A DNA stretch of 64,000 nucleotides from Rhizobium metallidurans (GCF_014196505.1 NZ_JACIDW010000012.1:1-64000); one strand, 5' to 3'. Counted from the first letter of the stretch, positions 16,031 through 24,888 are shown. Translations and numbers: made by a program. The notes: a model not told the origin generated them from the letters alone.

Positions 16031-16843
16031 ATGGCTGTTCGTCCCTATTGGAAAGGCTATCTCAAACTGTCGCTCGTCACCTGCCCGGTGCAGATGATGC
16101 CGGCGACCTCCGAGAACGAAAAGGTCCGCTTCCATACCCTCAATCGCGAAACCCAGAACCGCGTCGTCAGCCATTATGTCGACTCCGTCACCGGCAGGCA
16201 AGTGAAGGAGGAGGACGAGGTCAAAGGCTATCAGCGCGGCGAGAACGACTACATCATGCTCGAAGACGAGGAACTGGAGAACGTCGCGCTGGAAAGCACC
16301 AAGACCATCGACATCTCGACCTTCACACCGCGCGACAGCGTCGAATGGATCTGGTTGGATACGCCATACTATCTCTCGCCGAACGACCCGGTCGGTCAGG
16401 AAGCCTTCTCGGTGATCCGCGACGCGATGGACGCACAAAACATGGTCGGCATCTCGCGTCTGGTGATCTCGCGCCGCGAGCGCGCCGTCATGCTGGAGCC
16501 ACGCGGCAAGGGTATCGTGCTCTGGACCTTGCGCTATGGGGATGAAGTGCGTGATGAGGATACCTATTTTGCGGGTATCGACGATGACGAGACCGCGGAC
16601 AGCGACATGATGCCTTTGGTGCAGCAGCTCATCAAGAAACAGACCAAACATTGGGATGCCAAATTGGTCATCGATCCGGTGCAGGACCGGCTGCTCGATA
16701 TCATCGCCGCCAAGAAAAAGGCGATGAAGAAGCCGGCGAAATCCAAAACGTCGACGTCATCGAAACCCGCACCCAGTAACGTCATCAATATCATGGACGC
16801 CCTGAAGAAGTCGGTCGCCGCCGAAACACGGACGAATAAATGA
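16031..16843 (+). CDS. ku: Ku protein, second copy
   Basis: A 270-residue Ku homologue with the same core (MAVRPYWKGYLKLSLVTCPV, HTLNRETQNRVVSHYVD, VEWIWLDTPYYLSPNDP). It is clearly diverged from the first copy, suggesting a heterodimer or alternative rings, as known for the multiple Ku proteins of Sinorhizobium. The C-terminus is shorter and less basic. The start follows GAAGGAAACC. Its stop overlaps the ligase start (ATGA), so the two are translationally coupled. Confidence 0.95.
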   Translation: MAVRPYWKGYLKLSLVTCPVQMMPATSENEKVRFHTLNRETQNRVVSHYVDSVTGRQVKEEDEVKGYQRGENDYIMLEDEELENVALESTKTIDISTFTPRDSVEWIWLDTPYYLSPNDPVGQEAFSVIRDAMDAQNMVGISRLVISRRERAVMLEPRGKGIVLWTLRYGDEVRDEDTYFAGIDDDETADSDMMPLVQQLIKKQTKHWDAKLVIDPVQDRLLDIIAAKKKAMKKPAKSKTSTSSKPAPSNVINIMDALKKSVAAETRTNK

Positions 16844-17892
16844 GACGACCCGCCAAGCCGCTCCTGCAGGACGACAGTCTTTCCGCGAAATCGCAGCCCA
16901 GCCGCAAACGCGATCCGGCGCAGCCAAATCTTCCCTTTGACGCGATGCCCGATCGTGTCGAGCCATGTCTGGCGCTGCTGAAGTCGGCGCCTCCGAGCGG
17001 GTCGGACTGGGCCTACGAGATCAAGTGGGATGGGTATCGGCTTGCCATCCACATCGAGCCGAAGGGTGTGCGGATCATCACCCGCGGCGGGCATGACTGG
17101 ACACACCGATTTCCTGCGATCGGTGAGGCCGCCAGAAACCTGGGCGTCTCGACGGCTATCCTCGACGGTGAAGCTGTGGTGCTGAACAGCGAAGGCCGCT
17201 CCGATTTTGGTGCACTTCAGCGGTCCCTGGGAGGACGCGGCGGCAAGCGTGCCTCAACCGAAGCTGTGCTGTTCGTCTTCGACCTCCTCTACTTCGATGG
17301 TCACGATCTGACCCGGACCGAGCTGTCAGTCCGCCGCCACCTGCTGGAGGATCTGCTCGACCGCGCGGTCGGCGCCATCCAGCTGTCGGAGGAAGTGCGG
17401 GGCGACGGCGGGGAGCTTCTGGAGAATGCCCGCTCGCTTGGACTGGAAGGCATCATCGCCAAACACCGCGACAGCCCATATCGCTCCGGGCGGACCGGCG
17501 ACTGGCTGAAGATCAAGTGCGTCCAGAGCGAGAGCTTCATGATCGTCGGTTACGAGCAGTCCGCCACCGCCCGAGGCGGAGTTGGCAGTTTGCTGCTCGC
17601 CGCCCGGCGCGGCCACGACTGGGTCTACGTCGGCGAAGTCGGCACGGGCTTCAAGGAAAAGGATGCCGTCTACCTGAAGAAGACGCTCGACAAGCTCAAG
17701 ACGAAAACGCCGGTCGTGCCGCTGAAGGGCAAGAGCTACGTCTTCGCCCAGCCGACGCTGATCGCCGAGATCGAGTTCCGCGGCTGGACCGGTGACGGCA
17801 GTCTGCGGCACGCCTCGTACAAGGGCTTGCGTGAACTCCAGGACAACGCCGCGGTGTTCGATCTGAACGAAAGCGACATTCCTCGGACTTGA
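16840..17892 (+). CDS. Stand-alone ATP-dependent DNA ligase of NHEJ (LigD ligase-type)
   Basis: A 350-residue ligase made of the LigD-like adenylation and OB-fold domains only; no polymerase or phosphoesterase domain. Lys62 in YEIKWDGYRL is the adenylated lysine (motif I). Other motifs: AILDGEAVVLN (III), FVFDLLYFDG (IIIa), LEGIIAKHRDSPYRSGRTGDW (IV region) and WLKIKCV (V), followed by the OB-fold EVGTGFKEKDA and AEIEFRGWT. It is coupled to the second ku gene by ATGA overlap, a compact ku-ku-ligase repair operon separate from the full LigD at 22207. Confidence 0.93.
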   Translation: MRRPAKPLLQDDSLSAKSQPSRKRDPAQPNLPFDAMPDRVEPCLALLKSAPPSGSDWAYEIKWDGYRLAIHIEPKGVRIITRGGHDWTHRFPAIGEAARNLGVSTAILDGEAVVLNSEGRSDFGALQRSLGGRGGKRASTEAVLFVFDLLYFDGHDLTRTELSVRRHLLEDLLDRAVGAIQLSEEVRGDGGELLENARSLGLEGIIAKHRDSPYRSGRTGDWLKIKCVQSESFMIVGYEQSATARGGVGSLLLAARRGHDWVYVGEVGTGFKEKDAVYLKKTLDKLKTKTPVVPLKGKSYVFAQPTLIAEIEFRGWTGDGSLRHASYKGLRELQDNAAVFDLNESDIPRT

Positions 17893-18086
17893 TCCCGCGC
17901 TGCGTGCTCTTGCACGACGATCGCCACTCCGTTCAAGTCTCGCACCAGTCCGGCAGTCATCGAAACGTCAAGGCGTCTCAACACGCAGCCGCCGATGTCC
18001 GCAACGCGACCGGTCTTGATGTCCACGATGCTCCACGTCCCGTCGTCCTGCCGCCTGGCGATGTAGATCGGATCAGCCTTAATCAT
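17736..18086 (-). CDS. Small protein whose C-terminus overlaps the ligase gene
   Basis: From ATG 18086, behind an excellent GGGAGGTGACA site, the frame reads MIKADPIYIARRQDDGTWSI, VDIKTGRVADIGG, then LVRDLNGVAIVVQEHAA. This resembles small rhizobial proteins of about 65-70 residues. Here it continues to 116 residues, the last 50 being antisense to the end of the ligase gene and low in protein character. A small frameshift that lost the native stop near 17890 would explain it. The first two thirds are credible; the coordinates of the end are not. Confidence 0.55.
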   Translation of the reverse strand: MIKADPIYIARRQDDGTWSIVDIKTGRVADIGGCVLRRLDVSMTAGLVRDLNGVAIVVQEHAARDQVRGMSLSFRSNTAALSWSSRKPLYEACRRLPSPVQPRNSISAISVGWAKT

Positions 18087-18338
18087 TGTCACCTCCCGAA
18101 GTAGAAGGGTTGATGATCTTTGGAAAGCAACGTGACCAATAATGGTTCCGCTGCGGTGCAGCATTTTGCGGACGTTTCCAATGCGACGCAATAACAGCCA
18201 GCAACTCGAATACATTCATCACCTCAGTGATAAGTCCAAGCTCGTTTTCGTGTCTAATCCTGAGGGTGTCCTGGGCCATATTCTTGGACGATACAAGGGC
18301 GTGGCATCACCACGCCAATCTTCAGAAGGATGAGGACA

Positions 18339-19415
18339 ATGACCGAAGTGAAGCTCGACGATGCCGACGTAGGCGCTGCCGACGTGGATTACAAAAAGCA
18401 GCTTGGTGTCGATGACCGCGGACTTGTCGATACCGCCGTCAACGCCATCAAGGGGGGTGCGGGCAAGATCGCCGACAAGCTGGATCCGCTGACGGAGCAA
18501 TATGCCGGTCTGTTCAAGACGGGTCTCAGAACGCCGGTCATCCGCAAGCCGACCGACTATGGCATGGCCTTCGAAGAGACCTGGTTCCCTTCGATGGACG
18601 GCGTGCCGCTCGAGGCATGGTTCATTCCCGCGGCATCAGATCGCCTGCTGATCATCAACCACCCGATGACTTGCAATCGCTACGGCTTCCCGGGCCATCT
18701 TCCCGAATACAACGGCTACTTCGGCGGGTTCGAGGTCAACTTCCTGCCTGAACTGCGACACCTCCACGACGCGGGCTACAACATCCTCACCTATGACCTT
18801 CGCAACTGCGGCCGAAGCGGACAGGGCAACGGCGGGATCAGCGGTCTTGGATTGCTCGAATGTCGCGACGTCGTCGGCTCGGTTCGCCACGCCAAGGCGC
18901 ATCCGGTCATGGGTAAGATGCGCACCGGCCTGTTCAGCCGCTGCATGGGCGGCAACTCGACCATCATCGCGATGTCGAAATGGCCCGACGAGTTTCAGCA
19001 CATCGAGGTCCTTGCCCTCCTGAATGTCGTGTCCGGGCCGACGTTCATCGAGTGTGGTGCCGACAACCTCGGCCTTGATCCCCACGAAGCCGCTAAACGG
19101 CTCGATCAGCGGTGCCGTGAGACGACCGGGTTCAGCCTGTTCGACTTCCGCCCGCAGGACTACGGAAAGGGGGTCACCGTTCCGACATTCATGGCGCAGC
19201 TCAGGCGCGACTTCCTCATCCATGGCGAGAAAGATGGCCAGGAGATCTTCGATTCACTTGCCACCGAACAGAAGGAACTTCTGTGGATCGAGCAATCGAA
19301 CCAGCGCTTTTATGCCTACAATCACTTCGGTCAGCATCCTGAACGACTGGTAGGCTGGTTCGACAAGCATATGGGAACCGGTTCGACTCCGTCGCCGCGT
19401 GCTGCCGGTGTCTGA
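18339..19415 (+). CDS. Alpha/beta-hydrolase family protein with Cys at the nucleophile elbow
   Basis: A 358-residue alpha/beta hydrolase. RLLIINHPMTCNRYGFPGHL gives the oxyanion region, YNILTYDLRNCGRSGQGNGG the next strand, and GLFSRCMGGNST the nucleophile elbow, where Cys (or the preceding Ser) replaces the usual G-x-S-x-G serine. An acidic residue and a His late in the chain (YAYNHFGQHPERL) could complete a triad. A dienelactone-hydrolase-like or non-catalytic role is possible; substrate unknown. The ATG at 18339 follows AAGGATGAGGACA, better spaced than the ATG three codons earlier. It is followed by a convergent LysR gene. Confidence 0.78.
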   Translation: MTEVKLDDADVGAADVDYKKQLGVDDRGLVDTAVNAIKGGAGKIADKLDPLTEQYAGLFKTGLRTPVIRKPTDYGMAFEETWFPSMDGVPLEAWFIPAASDRLLIINHPMTCNRYGFPGHLPEYNGYFGGFEVNFLPELRHLHDAGYNILTYDLRNCGRSGQGNGGISGLGLLECRDVVGSVRHAKAHPVMGKMRTGLFSRCMGGNSTIIAMSKWPDEFQHIEVLALLNVVSGPTFIECGADNLGLDPHEAAKRLDQRCRETTGFSLFDFRPQDYGKGVTVPTFMAQLRRDFLIHGEKDGQEIFDSLATEQKELLWIEQSNQRFYAYNHFGQHPERLVGWFDKHMGTGSTPSPRAAGV

Positions 19416-19473
19416 GACCTTGGATGAGGTGCTCGGAGTCATCAACCCACTGCGCGCACCTCACCCCCAAGCC

Positions 19474-20367
19474 TTACCCCCGATATCGCAGGGTTTCCAC
19501 GAACAGCGCGAAGGCGGCCGATGCGTGACGCCTGTGCGGATAATAGAGATGATAACCCGGTAGGTCGGGCGTAAACTTGGCGAGTACCCTGGCCAGGCGC
19601 CCTGCGTCGAGATGGGGCTGCACCTGGTCGAGCGGCAGGTAGGCGAGGCCGAGACCCTCGAGCGCCGCGTCAAGGATGAGGTCGATCGTGTTCAGCACCA
19701 GCGAACCATCGATGCGGACTCGTGTCTCCCTTCCGCCGCGCATTAGTCGCCAGCCGTTTAGCGTGCCCGAGGTCGGCAGCCTCAGATTGATGGCGCGATG
19801 GTCGGTCAGCTGTGCCGGGGAGGCGGGAACAGGCCGTCCGTGAAAATAGTCCGGCGAGCCGACGATCGCCATTGGCGTATCCGGCCCGATGCGCACGGCG
19901 AAGATGTCCTTGGCGATATCGCCGCCGAGCCGCACACCGGCGTCGAAACGATCTGCGACGACATCCGCAAGCCCGTAGTCGATGGTCATGTCGACCTTGA
20001 TATCGGGATTGTCGATCAGCAAGCGCTTCAGGGCCGGAAGAATGATGGTCTTGGCCGCGTGCTCCACCGTCGTGATCCGGATCGTTCCGGCCGGACGATC
20101 CCGCAGTTCGCCGATCGATGCGATGGCTGTGTCGAGATCGTGCAGCATCGGCCCGAGAGTCGCAATCAGCCGCTCTCCGGCTTCGGTCGGCGCGACGCTG
20201 CGCGTCGTGCGCGATAACAGCCGGACCCCGACGCGATCCTCGATCCGCCGGACGATCTGGCTGATGGCGGACTGCGCCATTCCCAGCCGTTGCGCCGCCT
20301 TCGTGAAGTTGCGCTCCTCGGCGACCACGACGAAGGCGGCCAGGTCTGCGATCTCATCCCGTCGCAT
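19474..20367 (-). CDS. LysR-family transcriptional regulator
   Basis: A 297-residue regulator. The N-terminal winged helix spans residues 1-62 (DEIADLAAFVVVAEERNFTK, AQRLGMAQSAISQIVRRIED, GVRLLSRTTRSVAPTEAGE), and the effector domain starts near residue 92 (GTIRITTVEHAAKTIILPAL). It ends PDLPGYHLYYPHRRHASAAF, a form common to the LysR group regulating SDR or oxidoreductase genes. The target and ligand are unknown; it converges on the hydrolase gene and is divergent from hsp20, so it may regulate itself from the 20368-20550 interval. Confidence 0.93.
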   Translation of the reverse strand: MRRDEIADLAAFVVVAEERNFTKAAQRLGMAQSAISQIVRRIEDRVGVRLLSRTTRSVAPTEAGERLIATLGPMLHDLDTAIASIGELRDRPAGTIRITTVEHAAKTIILPALKRLLIDNPDIKVDMTIDYGLADVVADRFDAGVRLGGDIAKDIFAVRIGPDTPMAIVGSPDYFHGRPVPASPAQLTDHRAINLRLPTSGTLNGWRLMRGGRETRVRIDGSLVLNTIDLILDAALEGLGLAYLPLDQVQPHLDAGRLARVLAKFTPDLPGYHLYYPHRRHASAAFALFVETLRYRG

Positions 20368-20553
20368 TGATCACCTCAATGATAGGCCTGATGGCAACTA
20401 CCTCTCTATCGCGCTCAATCTATCTGAACGAGGTCTGTCTCGTTGACAAGGGATCGGTTGGATCGGGATCCCGCGGACCGTTCCCTCACATTTGAGGAAA
20501 AAATTCTGCGAGATCTCTTGAATCCGAAATTCTCAAAAACCAAATCGTTTGCC

Positions 20554-20642
20554 GCCAGCCGCTGAGATAGGGCTGGCCTTGCTGGGAGCGCCGTCTTTCG
20601 GCGCTTCCGTACCCATGTTGCTTCAAGGAGGATATGGCTATG
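20554..20642 (+). promoter_or_regulatory. ROSE-type RNA thermometer of hsp20
   Basis: Three successive hairpins precede hsp20: a perfect 7-bp stem at 20554-20560/20571-20577, a 9-bp stem with one bulge at 20585-20593/20599-20608, and a terminal stem at about 20613-20637 in which CCATGTTGCT pairs with the AAGGAGGATATGG region. The TTGCT facing AGGA, and the ending GGATATGGCTATG, are hallmarks of ROSE elements, which melt at heat shock and expose the ribosome site of rhizobial small heat-shock genes. Confidence 0.82.
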
Positions 20643-21116
20643 GCAACATCTTACGACTATGCACCGCTCTACCGTTCGAGCGTCGGTTTCGACCGGATCT
20701 TCAATCTTCTCGAAAATGCCCAGCGCGCCCGCGCAATCAGCGACTGGCCGCCCTACGACATCGTCAAGACCGGCGATGACAGCTACCGGATTTCGGTGGC
20801 GGTGGCAGGTTTCGAGCAGGGCGACCTCGACATCACCTTCCAGTCTAACCTTCTCATCGTCACTGGCAAGAAGCAGGAGACGGCCACTGACGGCTACCTG
20901 CATCGCGGCATTGCCGGCCGGCCGTTCGAGCACCGGTTCGAGCTTGCCGACCACGTCAGGGTGAACGGTGCCGACCTGAAGAACGGCCTGCTGTCGATCG
21001 ACCTTGTGCGCGAAATCCCGGAAGCGTTGAAGCCGCGAAAGATTGATATCCAGACGGACGGCGTCCTCGTATCGTCGGCTGAGCCTGCGCGGATCGAAGC
21101 CCAGAAGGCAGCGTAA
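20640..21116 (+). CDS. Small heat-shock protein Hsp20/IbpA family
   Basis: A 158-residue holdase chaperone with the alpha-crystallin domain at about residues 35-135: PPYDIVKTGDDSYRISVAVA, FEQGDLDITFQSNLLIVTGK, HRGIAGRPFEHRFELADHV, ADLKNGLLSIDLVREIPEA. The IbpA-like N-terminus contains FDRIFNLLENAQ. Translation is started at the second ATG (20640), because the ROSE element pairs with AAGGAGG eight bases upstream; the first ATG at 20634 is too close. Two small genes follow on the same strand. Confidence 0.95.
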   Translation: MATSYDYAPLYRSSVGFDRIFNLLENAQRARAISDWPPYDIVKTGDDSYRISVAVAGFEQGDLDITFQSNLLIVTGKKQETATDGYLHRGIAGRPFEHRFELADHVRVNGADLKNGLLSIDLVREIPEALKPRKIDIQTDGVLVSSAEPARIEAQKAA

Positions 21117-21186
21117 TCAGACCACTGGAGAATGGGCGCCGTTGTCGCGGCGCCCATCGACGTCTTGGGTTGGGAAGGAGAGCGTC

Positions 21187-21486
21187 ATGAAACCCGACAT
21201 GTTCAGAGAACCCGTTTCCATTCTTGTCGGCCTTGGCTTTCCGGCTGAGGTTCGCAGCGCGGCGGATGCTTATCGGCATCTGTGCGAATGGCCGATGCGG
21301 TTAAGAGACAATGCGCATGCAGTCGCCTTGAAGGCTTGCGGTGCGGCACTACGGGACGAGATCGAAGCAGAAACCGCCCGCGGGCTGTTCGCCGCCTTTG
21401 CCGAGAAACACGATCTGCTGGCGCCTGACACCAGTGTCATCGCCGAGTCTCGCCTGCGGCGGGACCGGGATCCCCACGTTCGGTAA
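21187..21486 (+). CDS. DUF982 family protein
   Basis: A 99-residue protein of a family abundant in rhizobia: MFREPVSILVGLGFPAEVRS, AADAYRHLCEWPMRLRDNAH, then AVALKACGAALRDEIEAETA. The consensus includes the F-x-x-P-V start and the W-P x-R motif. Function is unknown. The ATG follows GGAAGGAGAGCGTC. It lies 70 bp after hsp20 and may be on its transcript. Confidence 0.82.
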   Translation: MKPDMFREPVSILVGLGFPAEVRSAADAYRHLCEWPMRLRDNAHAVALKACGAALRDEIEAETARGLFAAFAEKHDLLAPDTSVIAESRLRRDRDPHVR

Positions 21487-21495
21487 GGAGGCCGG

Positions 21496-21771
21496 ATGAT
21501 GCACCACCTGTTGCAGCAGGCAGCCGGCCAGGCAATGACGATGGGGCCAGCGATCCTGGTTCAGGGCTTGGCGTTTCGGCGACCCATCGATGTCGTAGGC
21601 GCAGCATCCCTTTCGGTCGATGATCGGCGAGCGATCCTGGCAGCTTGGGCGTCCGACCTCTACGCGGTGGATTCGCAACCGGCCCTTCGACATCTGCCGG
21701 GAACGCCTGAGCCGGTCTCGATCGACGCCGTGCAGGCGGCCCTGCGGGAACTTGACCGGCGGTACGGATAA
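21496..21771 (+). CDS. Hypothetical protein
   Basis: A 91-residue protein, nine bases after the DUF982 gene. The C-terminal half (SVDDRRAILAAWASDLYAVD, then ALRHLPGTPEPVSIDAVQAA) is a pattern I associate with many small rhizobial hypothetical proteins, in which R-x-L-P-G-T/S-P precedes the end. Start after AAGGAGGCCGG. Function unknown. Confidence 0.65.
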   Translation: MMHHLLQQAAGQAMTMGPAILVQGLAFRRPIDVVGAASLSVDDRRAILAAWASDLYAVDSQPALRHLPGTPEPVSIDAVQAALRELDRRYG

Positions 21772-21808
21772 TCGATGGTGGTGTCGGCCGGCGTATACGT
21801 CTCGGTCG

Positions 21809-22210
21809 TCAGCGATCGAGATCGGAGTGGTCGAGCCCAAAATGATCCAGCACAAGCTCCAGGTTCCGGCGGTTGGACTTGAAGTAGACGTCGAACAGAT
21901 CCCCGACCAGCGGCACGCTGCCGGCCGCCGCATCGAAACCGATGTTGACCAGCATCTTTACAAGCTTGTCCTTCGGCACGCCAAGTTGCCGCGCCTCGTT
22001 GACGATGTAGAGGCTGATCGCAGCGCCGGCGAAATCGCCGATCCCCGGGACCAATCCCATGATGGAGTCGGCGCCGAACGAAAAACGGGTACCGGGGATA
22101 CGCAGCGCCGTGTCCATCAGCCGCGCCAGCCCGCGCATGCGGCGAAGGCGAACCAGGCGGTCGATATCCTCGTGATGCGCATTTCCCCGATATTGGCGTT
22201 CATATTTCAT
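21809..22210 (-). CDS. DUF4112 family membrane-associated protein
   Basis: A 133-residue protein with RLARLMDTALRIPGTRFSFG, then GADSIMGLVPGIGDFAGAAI and GFDAAAGSVPLVGDLFDVYF, the two glycine-rich hydrophobic P-G-x-G-D repeats of DUF4112 (uncharacterised). The start ATG overlaps the ligD stop as ATGA, so it is translationally coupled downstream of LigD. Why it accompanies an end-joining ligase is unknown. Confidence 0.85.
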   Translation of the reverse strand: MKYERQYRGNAHHEDIDRLVRLRRMRGLARLMDTALRIPGTRFSFGADSIMGLVPGIGDFAGAAISLYIVNEARQLGVPKDKLVKMLVNIGFDAAAGSVPLVGDLFDVYFKSNRRNLELVLDHFGLDHSDLDR

Positions 22211-24888
22211 GCGGCTGCTTTCATCATCTTGGCAAGACGTTTGATCGCCTGTTCCAGCGAACGCTGCCCGTCGCAATAGTCCTGCCAGGCACTGGTTTTG
22301 GCGAGCAGCGCCGGCACGGTGCGAATGGTAAAGCGTTTCGGATCGAGATCTGTCTTCACCTGGCTCCAGGTCAGCGGCATCGACACTGTTGCACCGGGCC
22401 GGGCTCGCGGCGACAGAGGAGCCACGGCCGTCGCCATGCGGTCGTTGCGCAGGTAGTCCAGGAAGATGCGACCGTTACGCTGGTTCTTCGCCATCTTAGT
22501 GAGATAAAGCTCCGGGTTGTCGCGTGCCATCTGCAGGCAGACGTCATGCGCAAAGCCCTTGGCGCCCGTCCAGGAGAGCTTCTTGCCTTTCGGCACGGCG
22601 AGAGGTGTCACGACATGTAGGCCCTTGCCGCCGGTCGTCTTGCAGAAGCTGACAAGACCAAGCTCTTCCAACCGGTCACGCATCTCGCGGGCGGCTTCGA
22701 CCACCGTCGAGAAGGCGACGTCCGGTCCCGGATCGAGGTCGAAGACGAGACGGCCGGGCACTTCGGGCTGGTCCGGTTCGCAATTCCAGGGATGCAGTTC
22801 GACACCGCCGATCTGGGCGATGGCCGCAAGGCCTTCGATCCGATCGACCTGCAGGTAGGGCTTCTTGTCACCAAACACCTTGACCAGTTCCAGAAGATTG
22901 GAAGTGCCGAGCATCGCGTGGCGCTGGAAGAACTGCTCGCCGCCTATGCCATCCGGTGTGCGGATGATCGAGCACGGCCGACCCTTGATGTGGTCGATTA
23001 GCCAGGATCCGACAGCTTCGTAATATCGCGCCAGCTCCACCTTCGTAACCGGCTTGCCGTCACCGGCGTCCGGCCAGAGCGGCTTGTCGGGATGAGAGAT
23101 CATGACGCCCATGACCTCTTGCCTGCCGCCCTTGCGAACCGGCTTGGTGGATCGCGGCGTTTTGGCCTTCGCCTCCGGATCAGGCGTTTCAACCTCCTCC
23201 GGTTCAACCGGCTTCTCGGCAACGACTTCGGCCGCCGGCTTGTCTCCGCGAAGGCCCTTGAAAGCGGCCTGGCGAACAAGACCGTCTGCCGTCCAGCCCG
23301 CGAACTCAATCTCCGCGACAAGGTCCGGCTTCAGCCAGACGACGTCAGGGTCCTTCTTCGGCGCGCCAATGCCGGTGAAGGGCGACCTGCTCGTCTCCAA
23401 AGCGTGCAGCTTGGGCAGCAGCACATCCAGCTTGGCGGCTCCGTAGCCTGTACCGACGCGGCCGACATAAACGAAGTGGTCTCCGCGGTTGACGCCGACG
23501 AGCAGCGAGCGAAATTTGCCGTTGGTCTTGGCATAGGCGCCGATCACCACTTCATGCCCGGCCCGGCACTTTGATTTGACCCAGGTGTCGGTGCGGCCGG
23601 ATTGGTAAGGTGCATCAGCTTGTTTCGAGACGATGCCTTCCAGCGAGAGCTTGCAGGCGGATCGCAGGACGGCATCGCCGCCGGTCTCGAAATGCTCCAC
23701 AAAACGCATCCGCGGATCTTCGCCGGCATCCGAGAGCAGCTGCTGTAGCCGTTCCTTCCGATCCGTCAGAGGACGCTCGCGCAAATCCTCATTGCCTTCG
23801 AACAGCATGTCGAAGGCGAAAAACACGAGTTCATCGGTGTTTCCCTCAGACAGAGCTGCCTGAAGGGCCGCAAAATCCGGTGCGCCATGTTCATCGAGGG
23901 CACAGATCTCGCCGTCGATGATGGCGTCAGGCAGAGCCGCGCCGGATTCGGCGATCGCCGGATACTTTACCGTCCAATCCAGGCCCTTGCGGGTCTTCAG
24001 CGTGACCGTGCCATTCTCGATGCGCATCTGGATGCGATAGCCGTCGAACTTGATCTCGTGGATCCAGCCGTCGGCGGCGGGCGGCCGCTCGCGCGTCTCG
24101 CAGAGCTGAGGCGCGATGAAGTCGGGCATTTCCGATTTTGCGGCTTTGGATGGCTTGGCAGGTTTGGTCGAGCCTTTCTTCCGGCTGGTCTTTGTCCCCG
24201 CGGCTCGTTCCTCGGCGGCGAGACCATGATTGCTGTCCCAAACCGCATCCGCCTGCACGTCGCCGCTGTGGACCATGAACGGCTTCGGCTTCCTGCCTTT
24301 GCCGGCAGCGATCGCTTCCATCGTGCGGCCGGAGGCAACCGAGGTTGCGTTGTCGTCGAGAACGGCGGCGCCGTTTTCCTCGACCGAGAATTCGTCGTGG
24401 TGCTTGATCAGCAGCCAGTTGGTGCGCTTGCCGCCGTCGCGGTCGTTGCGCATGCGAACGAGGACGAAACCGCCGTGCAGACGCTCACCCTCCAGCGTGA
24501 ACTTGAAATCGCCCTTTGCGAGTGCCTGTTCCGGGCTCTTGTTGCCATCGGGCTCCCAGTAGCCGCGATCCCAAAGCATGACCGTGCCGCCGCCATACTG
24601 GCCTTTCGGGATCGTGCCTTCGAAGTCTCCGTAGTCCAGCGGATGATCCTCGACCTCGACGGCCAGCCGCTTGTCATGCGGATCGAGCGAAGGGCCCTTG
24701 GTCACCGCCCAGGATTTGAACACGCCGTCGAGTTCGAGGCGGAGGTCATAGTGCAGCCGGGTCGCATCGTGCTTCTGGATGACAAAACGCCGACGGTTCG
24801 ACGCCTTCAGCTTCGTTTGGCCGCTCGGCTCCTGCGTCTTCTGGAAATCGCGCTTCTGTTTGTAGGTCGAGAGTTTGTCGTTGGCCAT
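22207..24888 (-). CDS. ligD: Multifunctional DNA ligase D of NHEJ
   Basis: An 893-residue LigD. Domain order: 3'-phosphoesterase at about 35-165 (KHDATRLHYDLRLELDGVFK, EVEDHPLDYGDFEGTIPKGQ), ATP ligase at about 255-560 with the adenylated Lys280 in HEIKFDGYRI, LEGIVSKQADAPYQSGRTDT and an OB-fold, and a primase-polymerase domain at about 600-890 (RPCSIIRTPDGIGGEQFFQR, the D-x-D in LVFDLDPGP, SFCKTTGGKGLHVVTP). It processes and seals breaks held by Ku. Together with the separate ku-ku-ligase operon it gives a redundant end-joining set. Its promoter region (24889-25114) contains a weak EcfG-like box. Confidence 0.96.
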   Translation of the reverse strand: MANDKLSTYKQKRDFQKTQEPSGQTKLKASNRRRFVIQKHDATRLHYDLRLELDGVFKSWAVTKGPSLDPHDKRLAVEVEDHPLDYGDFEGTIPKGQYGGGTVMLWDRGYWEPDGNKSPEQALAKGDFKFTLEGERLHGGFVLVRMRNDRDGGKRTNWLLIKHHDEFSVEENGAAVLDDNATSVASGRTMEAIAAGKGRKPKPFMVHSGDVQADAVWDSNHGLAAEERAAGTKTSRKKGSTKPAKPSKAAKSEMPDFIAPQLCETRERPPAADGWIHEIKFDGYRIQMRIENGTVTLKTRKGLDWTVKYPAIAESGAALPDAIIDGEICALDEHGAPDFAALQAALSEGNTDELVFFAFDMLFEGNEDLRERPLTDRKERLQQLLSDAGEDPRMRFVEHFETGGDAVLRSACKLSLEGIVSKQADAPYQSGRTDTWVKSKCRAGHEVVIGAYAKTNGKFRSLLVGVNRGDHFVYVGRVGTGYGAAKLDVLLPKLHALETSRSPFTGIGAPKKDPDVVWLKPDLVAEIEFAGWTADGLVRQAAFKGLRGDKPAAEVVAEKPVEPEEVETPDPEAKAKTPRSTKPVRKGGRQEVMGVMISHPDKPLWPDAGDGKPVTKVELARYYEAVGSWLIDHIKGRPCSIIRTPDGIGGEQFFQRHAMLGTSNLLELVKVFGDKKPYLQVDRIEGLAAIAQIGGVELHPWNCEPDQPEVPGRLVFDLDPGPDVAFSTVVEAAREMRDRLEELGLVSFCKTTGGKGLHVVTPLAVPKGKKLSWTGAKGFAHDVCLQMARDNPELYLTKMAKNQRNGRIFLDYLRNDRMATAVAPLSPRARPGATVSMPLTWSQVKTDLDPKRFTIRTVPALLAKTSAWQDYCDGQRSLEQAIKRLAKMMKAAA

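Noticed and set aside
18140..18160. GTTCC with AACG on the other side, before the small gene at 18086, as an EcfG box
   Set aside because: The spacer is 12 bases, too short for EcfG promoters.
20500..20545. Possible RpoH promoter (CTTGAA) before the ROSE element
   Set aside because: Spacing to any CCCAT-like -10 does not fit, so I did not annotate it.
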